34,078 nucleotides of DNA from Bacteroides graminisolvens DSM 19988 = JCM 15093 (GTDB taxonomy: Bacteria > Bacteroidota > Bacteroidia > Bacteroidales > Bacteroidaceae), in NCBI RefSeq assembly GCF_000428125.1, contig NZ_ATZI01000024.1, positions 1 to 34,078 on the forward strand, in the 5' to 3' direction. The position numbers were made by a program, and so were the translations under genes. Shown one piece after another: positions 25,615 to 33,777 of the stretch. The notes beneath the pieces are model-generated. The model did not search any database. It was not told where the DNA came from and was given only the letters and a program-made list of their open reading frames with translations. How positions within the stretch are numbered: the first letter of the stretch is position 1; each line of letters opens with the position of its first letter.

Positions 25615-26631
25615 TTATTTTTTCAGATAAATGATGGTGGGCAAATGGTCGCTGTAACCGTTTAACCATGTTTTTCCGCCGTGTGTGCGCAGGGGTGATC
25701 CTTTGTATTTACCATCTTGTTGAATCAGAAAATCGCGTAGAAAAACTTCGTTGTGATCATACTTCAAACCTTTTGTGGCTGTAAGCAAAGAAGAAGAAAC
25801 GACAATCTGGTCGAACAGGTTCCATTTTCCGCGATAAAGCAAGGTACCAACGCCTTTGTCTTCGAGCGTAGACCACCACGGATTAAAGAATTCGCCCTCC
25901 TTCACTTCATTGGCAAACTTCTTGGCTCCCAAAGTAACTGCCATGCTTTCGTCCATGGGGTCATCATTCATATCGCCCATCACAATCAATTTCAAATTCT
26001 TATTGCCGGCCAGCAAAGAGTCCTTCAGCGCCTTTACTTGTTCAGCAGCGCGCACACGTGCCGGTGAATCAGCTCCGCGCGAAGGCCAGTGGTTTACAAT
26101 GACACAAACATTATCTCCTGCCAGTTTTCCGTTTACAATGAGGAAACCACGTGTTTTGTGTACCGTATCGTCAACGTACACATAAGGAGCCAATTTGCTG
26201 GATATCACTTCAAATTGCTTTGGGTTATAAAGTAGTGCACAATCAATGCCCCGCTTGTCGGGACCTTCATAATGCACAATCTGGTAGTTATCGGCAGCCA
26301 AAGCCGGTTGTTTCACCAAGTCCTCGAGCACACGTCGGTTTTCAATCTCGGCCACACCGATGAATGCCGGGCCGGCAGGTACTTTCTCACGCGAGAGCAT
26401 GCTCAGCACGGTCGACATGTTTTTCTGCTTGGCCAGGTATTTTTCTGGAGTCCACTTCATATCACCATCGGGCAGAAACTCATAATCGTCCTTTCCCGTA
26501 TCGTGAATGGTGTCGAACAAGTTCTCTAAATTATAAAACGCTACACTGTAAAGTGTCTCTTTCTTTTGTGCGTGGGCATTTTGTGCTAAGCCGGGCACCA
26601 GAAACAGTAATAAAAAGAATAACTTTCTCAT
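25615..26631 (-). CDS. Exported endonuclease/exonuclease/phosphatase family protein
   Basis: This 338-residue protein has a signal peptide (MRKLFFLLLFLVPGLAQNAHAQ), so it acts in the periplasm or outside. The Mg2+-dependent EEP fold is marked by AFYNLENLFDTIHD (Asn of the active site), GVAEIENRRVLEDL (metal-binding Glu), CVIVNHWPSRG (catalytic His), IVMGDMNDDP (catalytic Asp/Asn) and the terminal YSDHLPTIIYL (Asp-His pair). All catalytic residues are present. Substrates could be nucleic acids or phosphate esters; the family does not decide. The gene stands alone. Confidence 0.9.
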   Translation of the reverse strand: MRKLFFLLLFLVPGLAQNAHAQKKETLYSVAFYNLENLFDTIHDTGKDDYEFLPDGDMKWTPEKYLAKQKNMSTVLSMLSREKVPAGPAFIGVAEIENRRVLEDLVKQPALAADNYQIVHYEGPDKRGIDCALLYNPKQFEVISSKLAPYVYVDDTVHKTRGFLIVNGKLAGDNVCVIVNHWPSRGADSPARVRAAEQVKALKDSLLAGNKNLKLIVMGDMNDDPMDESMAVTLGAKKFANEVKEGEFFNPWWSTLEDKGVGTLLYRGKWNLFDQIVVSSSLLTATKGLKYDHNEVFLRDFLIQQDGKYKGSPLRTHGGKTWLNGYSDHLPTIIYLKK

Positions 26632-26735
26632 GAAATAATATGTATTATATTTTAGTTTGCCATTATATTGAGCCTACAAATATCTCAAAAAATAGTAATA
26701 GTATGTGTTTTCATCCTATTTTTTTTAGACTTACT

Positions 26736-26765
26736 TTTGAACTAAAATAAAAAGTGTTATCTTTG
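26736..26765 (+). promoter_or_regulatory. rpmE2 promoter
   Basis: TTTG (26736-26739), an 18-base spacer and TATCTTTG (26758-26765), followed by C, make a near-consensus Bacteroidetes promoter. The leader is about 67 A-rich bases. Confidence 0.6.
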
Positions 26766-26838
26766 CGCTCTGAAAATGACCATTACACTATTTTACCGAA
26801 TAGTAAACGAAATAATAATTAATAAAAAAGATACTGAA

Positions 26839-27093
26839 ATGAAAAAAGGTCTTCATCCAGAATCATACCGTCCGGTTGTATTCAAAGATATGTCAAATGG
26901 CGATATGTTCCTTTCTCAATCTACTTGTAATACAAAGGAAACTATCGAATTTGAAGGAGAAACTTATCCGGTAGTGAAAATTGAAATTTCAAGCACTTCT
27001 CACCCGTTCTATACTGGTAAATCTAAATTGGTTGACACAGCAGGACGCGTTGATAAGTTCATGAGCCGCTACGGTGACCGTAAAAAGAAGTAA
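26839..27093 (+). CDS. rpmE2: 50S ribosomal protein L31 type B
   Basis: This 84-residue L31 starts [21 protein letters not shown], as type B proteins do, and contains [28 protein letters not shown], the conserved C-terminal block. It lacks the CxxC zinc pair of type A L31 and has a single cysteine, so it should be zinc-independent. The ATG at 26839 is chosen because the 21-residue extension to 26776 lies in the leader and is not family-like. It has a strong promoter and terminator. Confidence 0.96.
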   Translation: MKKGLHPESYRPVVFKDMSNGDMFLSQSTCNTKETIEFEGETYPVVKIEISSTSHPFYTGKSKLVDTAGRVDKFMSRYGDRKKK

Positions 27094-27112
27094 TCAGTCA
27101 AGTCAGACAGAT

Positions 27113-27150
27113 AAAAAAGAGGGAGTTCTTATTGAATTCCCTCTTTTTTG
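27113..27150 (+). terminator. Terminator of rpmE2
   Basis: AAAAAAGAGGGA and TCCCTCTTTTTT form a 12-bp stem with a short loop and a T-rich 3' end, right after the stop at 27093. Confidence 0.85.
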
Positions 27151-27272
27151 TTTGATACCCACCTCACACGAGTAAAAACACTCACCCGTTTCAACACGTT
27201 GAACAACGCTACTACTACCATTACCTAAGGGCAAACAGCACGCTTACTAAGTAGTTTCTTCTTTATCAACAG

Positions 27273-27296
27273 TTCGTCCCCGCATGCGGGGACGAA
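27273..27296. repeat. Perfect 24-bp palindrome
   Basis: TTCGTCCCCGCA at 27273-27284 is followed by its exact reverse complement TGCGGGGACGAA, so the site is a perfect two-fold-symmetric palindrome. It overlaps the first of four 22-bp tandem repeats. It could extrude as a cruciform or bind a dimeric protein. Confidence 0.85.
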
Positions 27297-27369
27297 TGGC
27301 ACTGCATGCGGGGACGTATAGCCTCGCATGCTGTGACGAATGGAACCGGGTGCGGGGACGAACTAAACT
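27282..27369 (+). repeat. Four 22-bp tandem repeats in the rpmE2-PBP1A gap
   Basis: Four consecutive 22-base units start at 27282, 27304, 27326 and 27348. The first reads GCATGCGGGGACGAATGG plus four bases; later ones differ at a few positions, and the last has degraded outer bases. They lie in a 427-base gene-free stretch (27094-27520) together with the rpmE2 terminator, a short inverted repeat (TTCAACACGTTGAA, 27190-27203) and the PBP1A promoter. There are no CRISPR-like spacers. Confidence 0.85.
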
Positions 27370-27490
27370 TCGGCAGCAAATGCGTTAGTCTGTGGGGCAC
27401 ATCGGCTTAGCTTGCGTACGCAGTTCATTTAATATTCGTACCAACCACAGAATTTTAGTCCTTGCGATGACAATATTCCGAAATTTGGAG

Positions 27491-27498
27491 TACATTTG
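27491..27498 (+). promoter_or_regulatory. PBP1A promoter -7 element
   Basis: TACATTTG followed by C matches TAnnTTTG and lies about 22 bases before the chosen ATG. A TTG at 27462-27464 is further away than usual for a -33 element. Confidence 0.45.
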
Positions 27499-27520
27499 CA
27501 GCCGTTTTATTATATGCCGC

Positions 27521-29932
27521 ATGATGAGAAACTTTGATACCCATAAATGGGTTTCACGCGCGAAAAGCGCTTTCTATTATCTGACTAGCAAAGGCAAAGC
27601 CGGATGGAATTGGTACAAACATCTCTACCAACGGTCGCCGTGGTACAAAAAGACGCTAATAGTCGTACTGACTTTTATCGCCTCGTTCATCATCTATTTA
27701 GGGATGGTCGATGTAAACTTCCTTTGGCTATTCGGTAAATCGCCCGGATTGTCGAGCATTCACAACCCCGACCAACCCATTGCTTCTGAGATTTACAGCG
27801 AAGACGGTAAGCTCATCGGAAAATTCTTCCGCGAAAACCGCTCACCCGTTAAATACGAAGAGATCTCTCCCGTACTAATCAAAACATTGATTTCGACCGA
27901 AGACGAACGCTTTTACGAGCATTTCGGAGTCGACTTGCAAGGTGTTTTCTCTGCCGTTAAAGACATGGCCGGCGGTAAAGCCCGCGGCGCCAGCACCATT
28001 ACCCAGCAGCTGGTAAAAAACATGTTCAAGGTAAGATCACAATATTCTACCGGAGCGTTGGGCTTCATCCCCGGAGTGAAACTGATTATCATGAAGTCGA
28101 AAGAGTGGATCACCGCCGTGAAAATTGAAATGTTTTACAGCAAAGAGGAAATTCTGACGATGTATCTCAATACGGTCGACTTCGGCAGCAATGCTTACGG
28201 CATAAAAACGGCCTGTAAAACCTATTTCCACACCACACCCAAAGACATAACATACGAACAAGCTGCTACACTTGTGGGACTCCTCAAAGCAACCACCACT
28301 TACAACCCCAAGCTAAATCCAAAAAACAGCTTGAAGAGGCGCAACGTGGTGCTCGAGAATTTGTGGTCGCACCGTGTAATAACCAAAGCTCAGTTTGACT
28401 CGCTCAAGCAAATACCCATGCAGCTTAACTTCAACGTGGAAAGCAATTACGACGGTGAAGGACTGTATTTTCGCGAAGCCGTGGCCGAATCGCTGCAAAG
28501 CTGGTGTCAGGAAAATAACATTGATTTATATGCCGACGGATTGAAGATATACACCACCATTGATACACGTATGCAGAAATATGCCGAGGAGGCAGTCGAC
28601 AAGCAGATGCGTGTGGTGCAACGTAACTTCAATAACCACTGGGGACGCGAGAATCCGTGGAGAGATAAAACGGGACAAGAGATTCCTCATTTCATTGAGG
28701 ACTTGGCAAAGCGCACTGCGGCTTATAAACAATTGGAATTAAAGTTCCCCGATCAGCCCGACTCCATCACCTATTACCTCAACAAGCCTCATCGGCTGAA
28801 GGTATTCGACTATGATAAAGGTACCCGCGACACAACAATCAGCACAATGGACTCCATTCGTTACATGGAACGCTTTATGCACGCCGGTTTCGTGGCCATG
28901 GAGCCGCAAACCGGACACGTAAAAGCTTGGGTGGGCGACATTAGTTTCAGTTCTTGGAAGTATGATAAAGTGCTATCAAAGCGTCAGCCGGGCTCCACGT
29001 TCAAACTATTTGTCTACGCAGCAGCCATGAATAAAGGAATGGCACCGTGCGACGAGCGGGTGGATCAGTATATCGCCTGGGATGTATTGGAGAAAGGTGA
29101 ATGGAAGAAGTGGATTCCCCGAAATGCAAACGGTGAATTTACCGGCGACACACTCTCACTGAAAGCAGCTTTTGCCCGTTCCATCAATACGGTGGCCGTG
29201 CAGATTGCCAAAGAAGTTGGCATTCACAGTGTGGCGGAGGTAGCCAAAGCCATGGGAATCAAGACTCCTCTCGAAGAGACTCCTGCCCTGAGCTTGGGAG
29301 CATCCGACGTGTCACTGCTTGAACTGGTCAATGCGTACGGCACAGTTATTAACGACGGTATGGAGCAAGATCCGGTACTGGTTACACGCATTGAAGACCG
29401 GAACGGCCATGTGCTCTACAAACATACGTCCCAAACGGTGCAAGGCGTTCCATACGAAACAGCGTTCCTCATGACAGAGATGCTTAAGGCCGGTCTCACC
29501 GAACCGATGGGAACTTCTCAGGCTCTCTGGGCTTTTGATTTGTTTAACTCCAACACCGAATTTGGCGGTAAGACAGGAACATCATCCAATCACTCCGATG
29601 CCTGGTTTGTTGGCGTCACTCCTAAATTGGTAGGCGGTGCCTGGGTAGGCGGCGAGCACAGAAGCATCCATTTCCGTACCGGAGAATTGGGTCAGGGAAG
29701 CCGCACGGCTCTCCCCATATTCGGCTACTTCATGGAGAAAGTACTCAAAGATCCCGGCATGAGCAGGTACAGGGAAAAATTCCCTCAACCGAAACAGAAA
29801 ATAGAGAGGTCGTACCAATGCCGCAGTGTTTATCATCGAGCCGATACGGACTCAATAGAGATGCTCAACATAGACAGTCTGGAATTAAATAACGAAGAGA
29901 TTAACATAACGGAAGAAGTTACCGTAAATTAA
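27521..29932 (+). CDS. Bifunctional penicillin-binding protein 1A (transglycosylase/transpeptidase)
   Basis: This 803-residue inner-membrane enzyme polymerises and crosslinks peptidoglycan. A cytoplasmic N-terminus and one membrane anchor (TLIVVLTFIASFIIYLGMVDV) lead to the GT51 glycosyltransferase domain: STEDERFYEHFGVDL, GASTITQQLVKNMF and KEEILTMYLNTVDFGSNAYGI. The transpeptidase domain has the S-x-x-K (GSTFK, Ser492), S-x-N (SINT) and K-T-G-T (GGKTGTSS) motifs, all intact. The start is one of two adjacent ATGs (27521/27524); the frame runs open to 27392, but that stretch contains the promoter. G+C is visibly higher than in the first half of the window. Confidence 0.95.
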   Translation: MMRNFDTHKWVSRAKSAFYYLTSKGKAGWNWYKHLYQRSPWYKKTLIVVLTFIASFIIYLGMVDVNFLWLFGKSPGLSSIHNPDQPIASEIYSEDGKLIGKFFRENRSPVKYEEISPVLIKTLISTEDERFYEHFGVDLQGVFSAVKDMAGGKARGASTITQQLVKNMFKVRSQYSTGALGFIPGVKLIIMKSKEWITAVKIEMFYSKEEILTMYLNTVDFGSNAYGIKTACKTYFHTTPKDITYEQAATLVGLLKATTTYNPKLNPKNSLKRRNVVLENLWSHRVITKAQFDSLKQIPMQLNFNVESNYDGEGLYFREAVAESLQSWCQENNIDLYADGLKIYTTIDTRMQKYAEEAVDKQMRVVQRNFNNHWGRENPWRDKTGQEIPHFIEDLAKRTAAYKQLELKFPDQPDSITYYLNKPHRLKVFDYDKGTRDTTISTMDSIRYMERFMHAGFVAMEPQTGHVKAWVGDISFSSWKYDKVLSKRQPGSTFKLFVYAAAMNKGMAPCDERVDQYIAWDVLEKGEWKKWIPRNANGEFTGDTLSLKAAFARSINTVAVQIAKEVGIHSVAEVAKAMGIKTPLEETPALSLGASDVSLLELVNAYGTVINDGMEQDPVLVTRIEDRNGHVLYKHTSQTVQGVPYETAFLMTEMLKAGLTEPMGTSQALWAFDLFNSNTEFGGKTGTSSNHSDAWFVGVTPKLVGGAWVGGEHRSIHFRTGELGQGSRTALPIFGYFMEKVLKDPGMSRYREKFPQPKQKIERSYQCRSVYHRADTDSIEMLNIDSLELNNEEINITEEVTVN

Positions 29933-29965
29933 AATTAACTCGTCATTTTATCCTTTTAAGGAAAC

Positions 29966-30014
29966 AAAAGCCTTTTACCGGTTCAGCAAACGAACCGATA
30001 AAAGGCTTTTTTCA
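29966..30014 (+). terminator. Terminator of the PBP1A gene
   Basis: AAAGCCTTTTA-C-CGGTTC pairs with GAACCG-A-TAAAAGGCTTT, a long stem with one mismatch, followed by a T run. The remaining gap to 30167 holds only a weak -7-like TTACTTTG near 30128. Confidence 0.85.
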
Positions 30015-30167
30015 ATGCACAACGAGCCTCAAAAGCGCATTTCAATGAAATAAAATCCCCATATATAAGTATTATGGCGCACAGAATACCTATTGCAAGT
30101 GATTTCATAACTTAGCAAGAGGCCTTTACTTTGCCTAATAATTTTTAAGGTAAACTAAGAGCTATTT

Positions 30168-32537
30168 ATGAGAAAATTAAGTTTGGGCATCTTATTGGTG
30201 TTCTGTAATCTTTTTGCAACATTTGCAGGAGAAATCAAAGGAGTTGTTTTCAGCAAATCAGGCGAACGACTGGAGTTTGTGACCATTCAGTTGAAAGGTA
30301 CAAACACAGGTGGAACAACCGACAGCCGCGGAAGATTCAACTTCCGTAAACTGACAAACGGACATTATACGCTGGTATTATCTTCCGTCAGCTATAAAAC
30401 CAAGGAATTAAAGGTAGTGCTTCCATCTGACAACGGTGTTGTTGAAATGGATAGTGTTATTCTGGAACCTACTACTCAAGAATTAAGTGAAATTGTTGTA
30501 ACCGGCAATGCCAGCAAATACAACACGCGCGATATATCGAACTCCATTCGTTTGGGGCAACCTTTATTAAGAATTCCGCAGAACGTGCAGGTGGTGGGCA
30601 ACCAGATCATGGCCGACCAGCAAATTGTGAGCATGAGCGACGGTATTGCCCGCAACGTGAGTGGGGTTACTAAACTGGAACACTGGGGCGACTCGTATAC
30701 GCGCATCAACATGCGTGGCTCTCGTGCAGCCGCTTTCCGCGAAGGCATGAACGTAACTTCTTCGTGGGGACCGTTGACCGAGGACATGAGTTATGTGGAA
30801 CGTGTGGAGTTCATTAAGGGTCCGGCCGGCTTCATGATGTCAAACGGTGAACCGAGTGGTATTTACAACGTAGTAACAAAGAAACCTACCGGACAAACCA
30901 AAGGCGAAGCTACTTTTACTTACGGCAGCTACGACTTCTACCGGGCAGCGATTGACCTCGATGGCAAATTGGATCAAACAGGACGTTTGCTTTACCGCTT
31001 CAATGCGATGGGACAAACCACCAACTCTCACCGGGCTCATGAGTTTGCTAAAAGATACAGCATTGCGCCGGTGATCAGTTACCAGCTCGACCCGAAAACA
31101 AAGCTCACGGCAGAATATAACTTCCAATACATGCAGTCGTCAAACATCGGCTCTTATTACGCTTTCTCGCCCGACGGCTACGCCACGCTCCCACAAGATT
31201 ACTCTATCTTGGAACCGGGACTGGAACCAACAACCGTCAATGACCATACGTTGATTTTGAACCTTCAGCACCAATTCAACAAAGATTGGAAATTGACGGC
31301 ACAAACGGCGTATTTCAACTACAACAGACAAGGAAGTTCCATGTGGCCCGGCTCTTTATCGGCCAACGGTGACATGATCAGAAACGTAAGCATCGGCGAT
31401 GCGATCAACGAAATGAAGTTCGGTCAGCTATACCTGAATGGAAAGGCGCAGACCGGACAAGTCAGCCACACCGTTCTTGCCGGATTTGATGCGGGCGACA
31501 AACACGCCTGGTACGATTGGAGCAAATCATTTGCCCTCGACAGCATTGGTACCTACAACATTTACAACACCAAATACAACGGTGGAAGCCCCTATTACGG
31601 CTACCCTTCTTTCGACCGTTCAAAGAGTCTGAAAGAAAGGGCCAATAACACGCAGATAACCCAATCTTATGTGGGTCTTTATTTGCAAGATGTACTGGGA
31701 TTCTTCAACGACCGTCTTCTTCTGACTTTAGCCGGCAGATATACGTACGTAAAAGACAGTTCTTACGGAACCACCCAAACCAAAGAGAGACATTTCTCTC
31801 CTCGTGTAGGCTTAAACTTCTCAATAGATGAGAACACATCGGTTTATGCTCTTTACGATCAAACGTTCTCGCCTAAGATGGGAATGCTTCGAAGCGGCAA
31901 AAAGGTGAAGCCCATTACCGGCAACAATTGGGAAGCCGGAATTAAACGGAACTGGTTTAACAACCGTTGGAGCACCAGTCTTACCGTTTACCAGATTTTG
32001 AAAGATAACGAAACCTCAAGCGATCCTCAGAACACGCCTCAGGAATCTTATCTTATTCAGGTGGGACAATCCAAATCAAAAGGAGTGGAAATCGACGTGC
32101 AAGGAGAAATCGTGAGGAACCTCAGCGTTATTGCCAACTATGCGTACACCGATTACAAAGTGAGCAAGTCGGTCAATGCCAGTCAGCCCGTAGGCACTCG
32201 TCTACCCGGTTACGCCAAGCAGAATTTCAACATCTGGTTGAAGTACAAGTTCACGCAAGGCATGCTCGACGGATTCAGCCTTTCAGCCGGACAAACGTCA
32301 CAATTGGATCGCAGTTCATGGAATTGGGGAAGCACACTGAATAACACCCAATCGTTGCCCGATTACTTCCGTTTCGATGCAGCTTTGGGATGGAGAAAAA
32401 ATAATTTAAATCTGGCATTGAACATTTACAATGTATTCGATCGTTATTTATACAGCGGTTCTCCCTACGGCAACTATTATTACTGGCAGTCCGAGGCTCC
32501 CCGTAATTTCAGATTAAGTATGTCTTACAGCTTCTGA
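30168..32537 (+). CDS. TonB-dependent siderophore receptor
   Basis: This 789-residue outer-membrane receptor has a signal peptide (about 1-20) and a carboxypeptidase-regulatory-like beta domain (about 21-105, GVVFSKSGERLEFVTIQLKG). Next come a plug domain (about 120-250, including VERVEFIKGPAGFMMSNGEPSG, the siderophore-receptor form of the plug end) and a 22-strand barrel ending RNFRLSMSYSF with a C-terminal phenylalanine. This architecture imports iron-siderophore complexes in Bacteroidetes; the exact siderophore is unknown. I see no clear Fur operator. It lies 13 bases before a PepSY membrane-protein gene. Confidence 0.93.
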   Translation: MRKLSLGILLVFCNLFATFAGEIKGVVFSKSGERLEFVTIQLKGTNTGGTTDSRGRFNFRKLTNGHYTLVLSSVSYKTKELKVVLPSDNGVVEMDSVILEPTTQELSEIVVTGNASKYNTRDISNSIRLGQPLLRIPQNVQVVGNQIMADQQIVSMSDGIARNVSGVTKLEHWGDSYTRINMRGSRAAAFREGMNVTSSWGPLTEDMSYVERVEFIKGPAGFMMSNGEPSGIYNVVTKKPTGQTKGEATFTYGSYDFYRAAIDLDGKLDQTGRLLYRFNAMGQTTNSHRAHEFAKRYSIAPVISYQLDPKTKLTAEYNFQYMQSSNIGSYYAFSPDGYATLPQDYSILEPGLEPTTVNDHTLILNLQHQFNKDWKLTAQTAYFNYNRQGSSMWPGSLSANGDMIRNVSIGDAINEMKFGQLYLNGKAQTGQVSHTVLAGFDAGDKHAWYDWSKSFALDSIGTYNIYNTKYNGGSPYYGYPSFDRSKSLKERANNTQITQSYVGLYLQDVLGFFNDRLLLTLAGRYTYVKDSSYGTTQTKERHFSPRVGLNFSIDENTSVYALYDQTFSPKMGMLRSGKKVKPITGNNWEAGIKRNWFNNRWSTSLTVYQILKDNETSSDPQNTPQESYLIQVGQSKSKGVEIDVQGEIVRNLSVIANYAYTDYKVSKSVNASQPVGTRLPGYAKQNFNIWLKYKFTQGMLDGFSLSAGQTSQLDRSSWNWGSTLNNTQSLPDYFRFDAALGWRKNNLNLALNIYNVFDRYLYSGSPYGNYYYWQSEAPRNFRLSMSYSF

Positions 32538-32550
32538 TAAACAAGATACA

Positions 32551-33714
32551 ATGAAAAAATATTCAACCCGCAATCTCTTCAAAAAGCTTCACCTTTGGTT
32601 AGGCTTACCATCCGGAATCGTTATATTCATCGTTGCAATTACCGGTTGCATCTATGCATTTCAAGATGAAATAAAAGATATGATGCGTCCTTCCCTGAAA
32701 GTAGAATCGAACGGTAAAGCCTTCCTTTCTCCCGAGGAACTGAAAGAAAAAGCGGGGCGATATGTATTCGTTACTCCGGCAGATAGCAGCAATGCTATCT
32801 TCGGAGTAATGTATGCTACTTATGATAAAGCGGCAACTGTGGCTTGCAGCATGCAACCCAACGGCTACACCGTGCTTTATCTTAATCCGTACAACGGAGA
32901 GTTACTGTACAAAGAGGCATTTAAGAACGACTTTTTCCGCGTAATGTTGGCGGGGCACCGCAGTTTGTGGCTCCCCCACCCCATAGGCAAACAGATAGTT
33001 GGTTGGAGTGTTCTGGTATTTGTGCTCGTCCTCCTATCGGGCATTGCTTTGTGGATTCCTGCCAAAATGAACAAAAAAGCACTGAAAGCCGGACTTAAAA
33101 TAAAGTGGAAGGCTCCTTTCTCACGTGTTAATTACGATTTACACAACGTACTAGGGTTCTATACCGCCCTCGTGGCACTCTTAATTGCTTTAACTGGACT
33201 AACATGGAGTTTCAGTTGGTTCGCCAAAGGTTACTACGGAGTAATAACAGGCGGAAAGGAGTTTCAAAAATGGGAACCTGCACAATCGGACACAACGTTG
33301 GTTAGCGGCAGAACCGATGCTTCAACCATTCTGTGGGAACAGATGCTCAAAGAATATCCGGTAGGCAACCGCGGTACATTCCGTTTTGATTTTCCGCAGA
33401 AACCGCAAGATGCTTTTACCGTATGCTTTAATCCGCACGAACACAGTTATTACGCTCGTGAATTTCGTTTCTTCGATCAACATACATTGAAAGAATTGAA
33501 AGCCGGAGGAACGTATGGCATCAAGCTGGCCGAGGCAAGCGCAGGTGATAAATTATACCGAATGAATTATGACATACATACGGGTTCCATTTTAGGTCTC
33601 CCCGGTAGAATTATAGTATTTCTTGCAAGCCTCATCATTGCTTCACTCCCTGTAACCGGATTCATAATTTGGTGGCGCAAGAAGAAAAAAAGACGCAAAT
33701 TGCATGATTGTTAG
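32551..33714 (+). CDS. PepSY-associated membrane protein (PiuB/iron-uptake type)
   Basis: This 387-residue inner-membrane protein has four membrane segments, near residues 15-35, 145-168, 206-225 and 348-372. The first carries FKKLHLWLGLPSGIVIFIVAITGCIYAFQ, and the others GHRSLWLPHPIGKQIVGWSVL, YDLHNVLGFYTALVALLIALTG and YDIHTGSILGLPGRIIVF, each beginning with a conserved histidine typical of the PepSY_TM family. A PepSY-like region spans residues 60-130. Relatives next to siderophore receptors are thought to reduce or release ferric iron in the periplasm. The 13-base gap to the receptor points to one operon. No stop-adjacent terminator is evident before the IS at 33778. Confidence 0.9.
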   Translation: MKKYSTRNLFKKLHLWLGLPSGIVIFIVAITGCIYAFQDEIKDMMRPSLKVESNGKAFLSPEELKEKAGRYVFVTPADSSNAIFGVMYATYDKAATVACSMQPNGYTVLYLNPYNGELLYKEAFKNDFFRVMLAGHRSLWLPHPIGKQIVGWSVLVFVLVLLSGIALWIPAKMNKKALKAGLKIKWKAPFSRVNYDLHNVLGFYTALVALLIALTGLTWSFSWFAKGYYGVITGGKEFQKWEPAQSDTTLVSGRTDASTILWEQMLKEYPVGNRGTFRFDFPQKPQDAFTVCFNPHEHSYYAREFRFFDQHTLKELKAGGTYGIKLAEASAGDKLYRMNYDIHTGSILGLPGRIIVFLASLIIASLPVTGFIIWWRKKKKRRKLHDC

Positions 33715-33777
33715 AATAAAAGTTTTACTTTTGCTCATCACATAAAAACGTACAGATACTTTTTATTATCTAATTAT

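Noticed and set aside
25753..26633. Several plus-strand frames opposite the endonuclease/phosphatase gene
   Set aside because: They overlap each other and the well-supported minus-strand gene, with no signal peptide or motif.
26776..26838. N-terminal extension of L31
   Set aside because: It reads as an A-rich untranslated leader, and L31 type B proteins begin at MKKGLHP.
27273..27369. CRISPR-like look of the 22-bp repeats
   Set aside because: The units are directly adjacent with no spacers, and no cas genes are present.
27392..27520. 43-residue N-terminal extension of PBP1A
   Set aside because: The stretch contains a TAnnTTTG promoter and lacks family similarity; the double ATG at 27521 fits the known N-terminus better.
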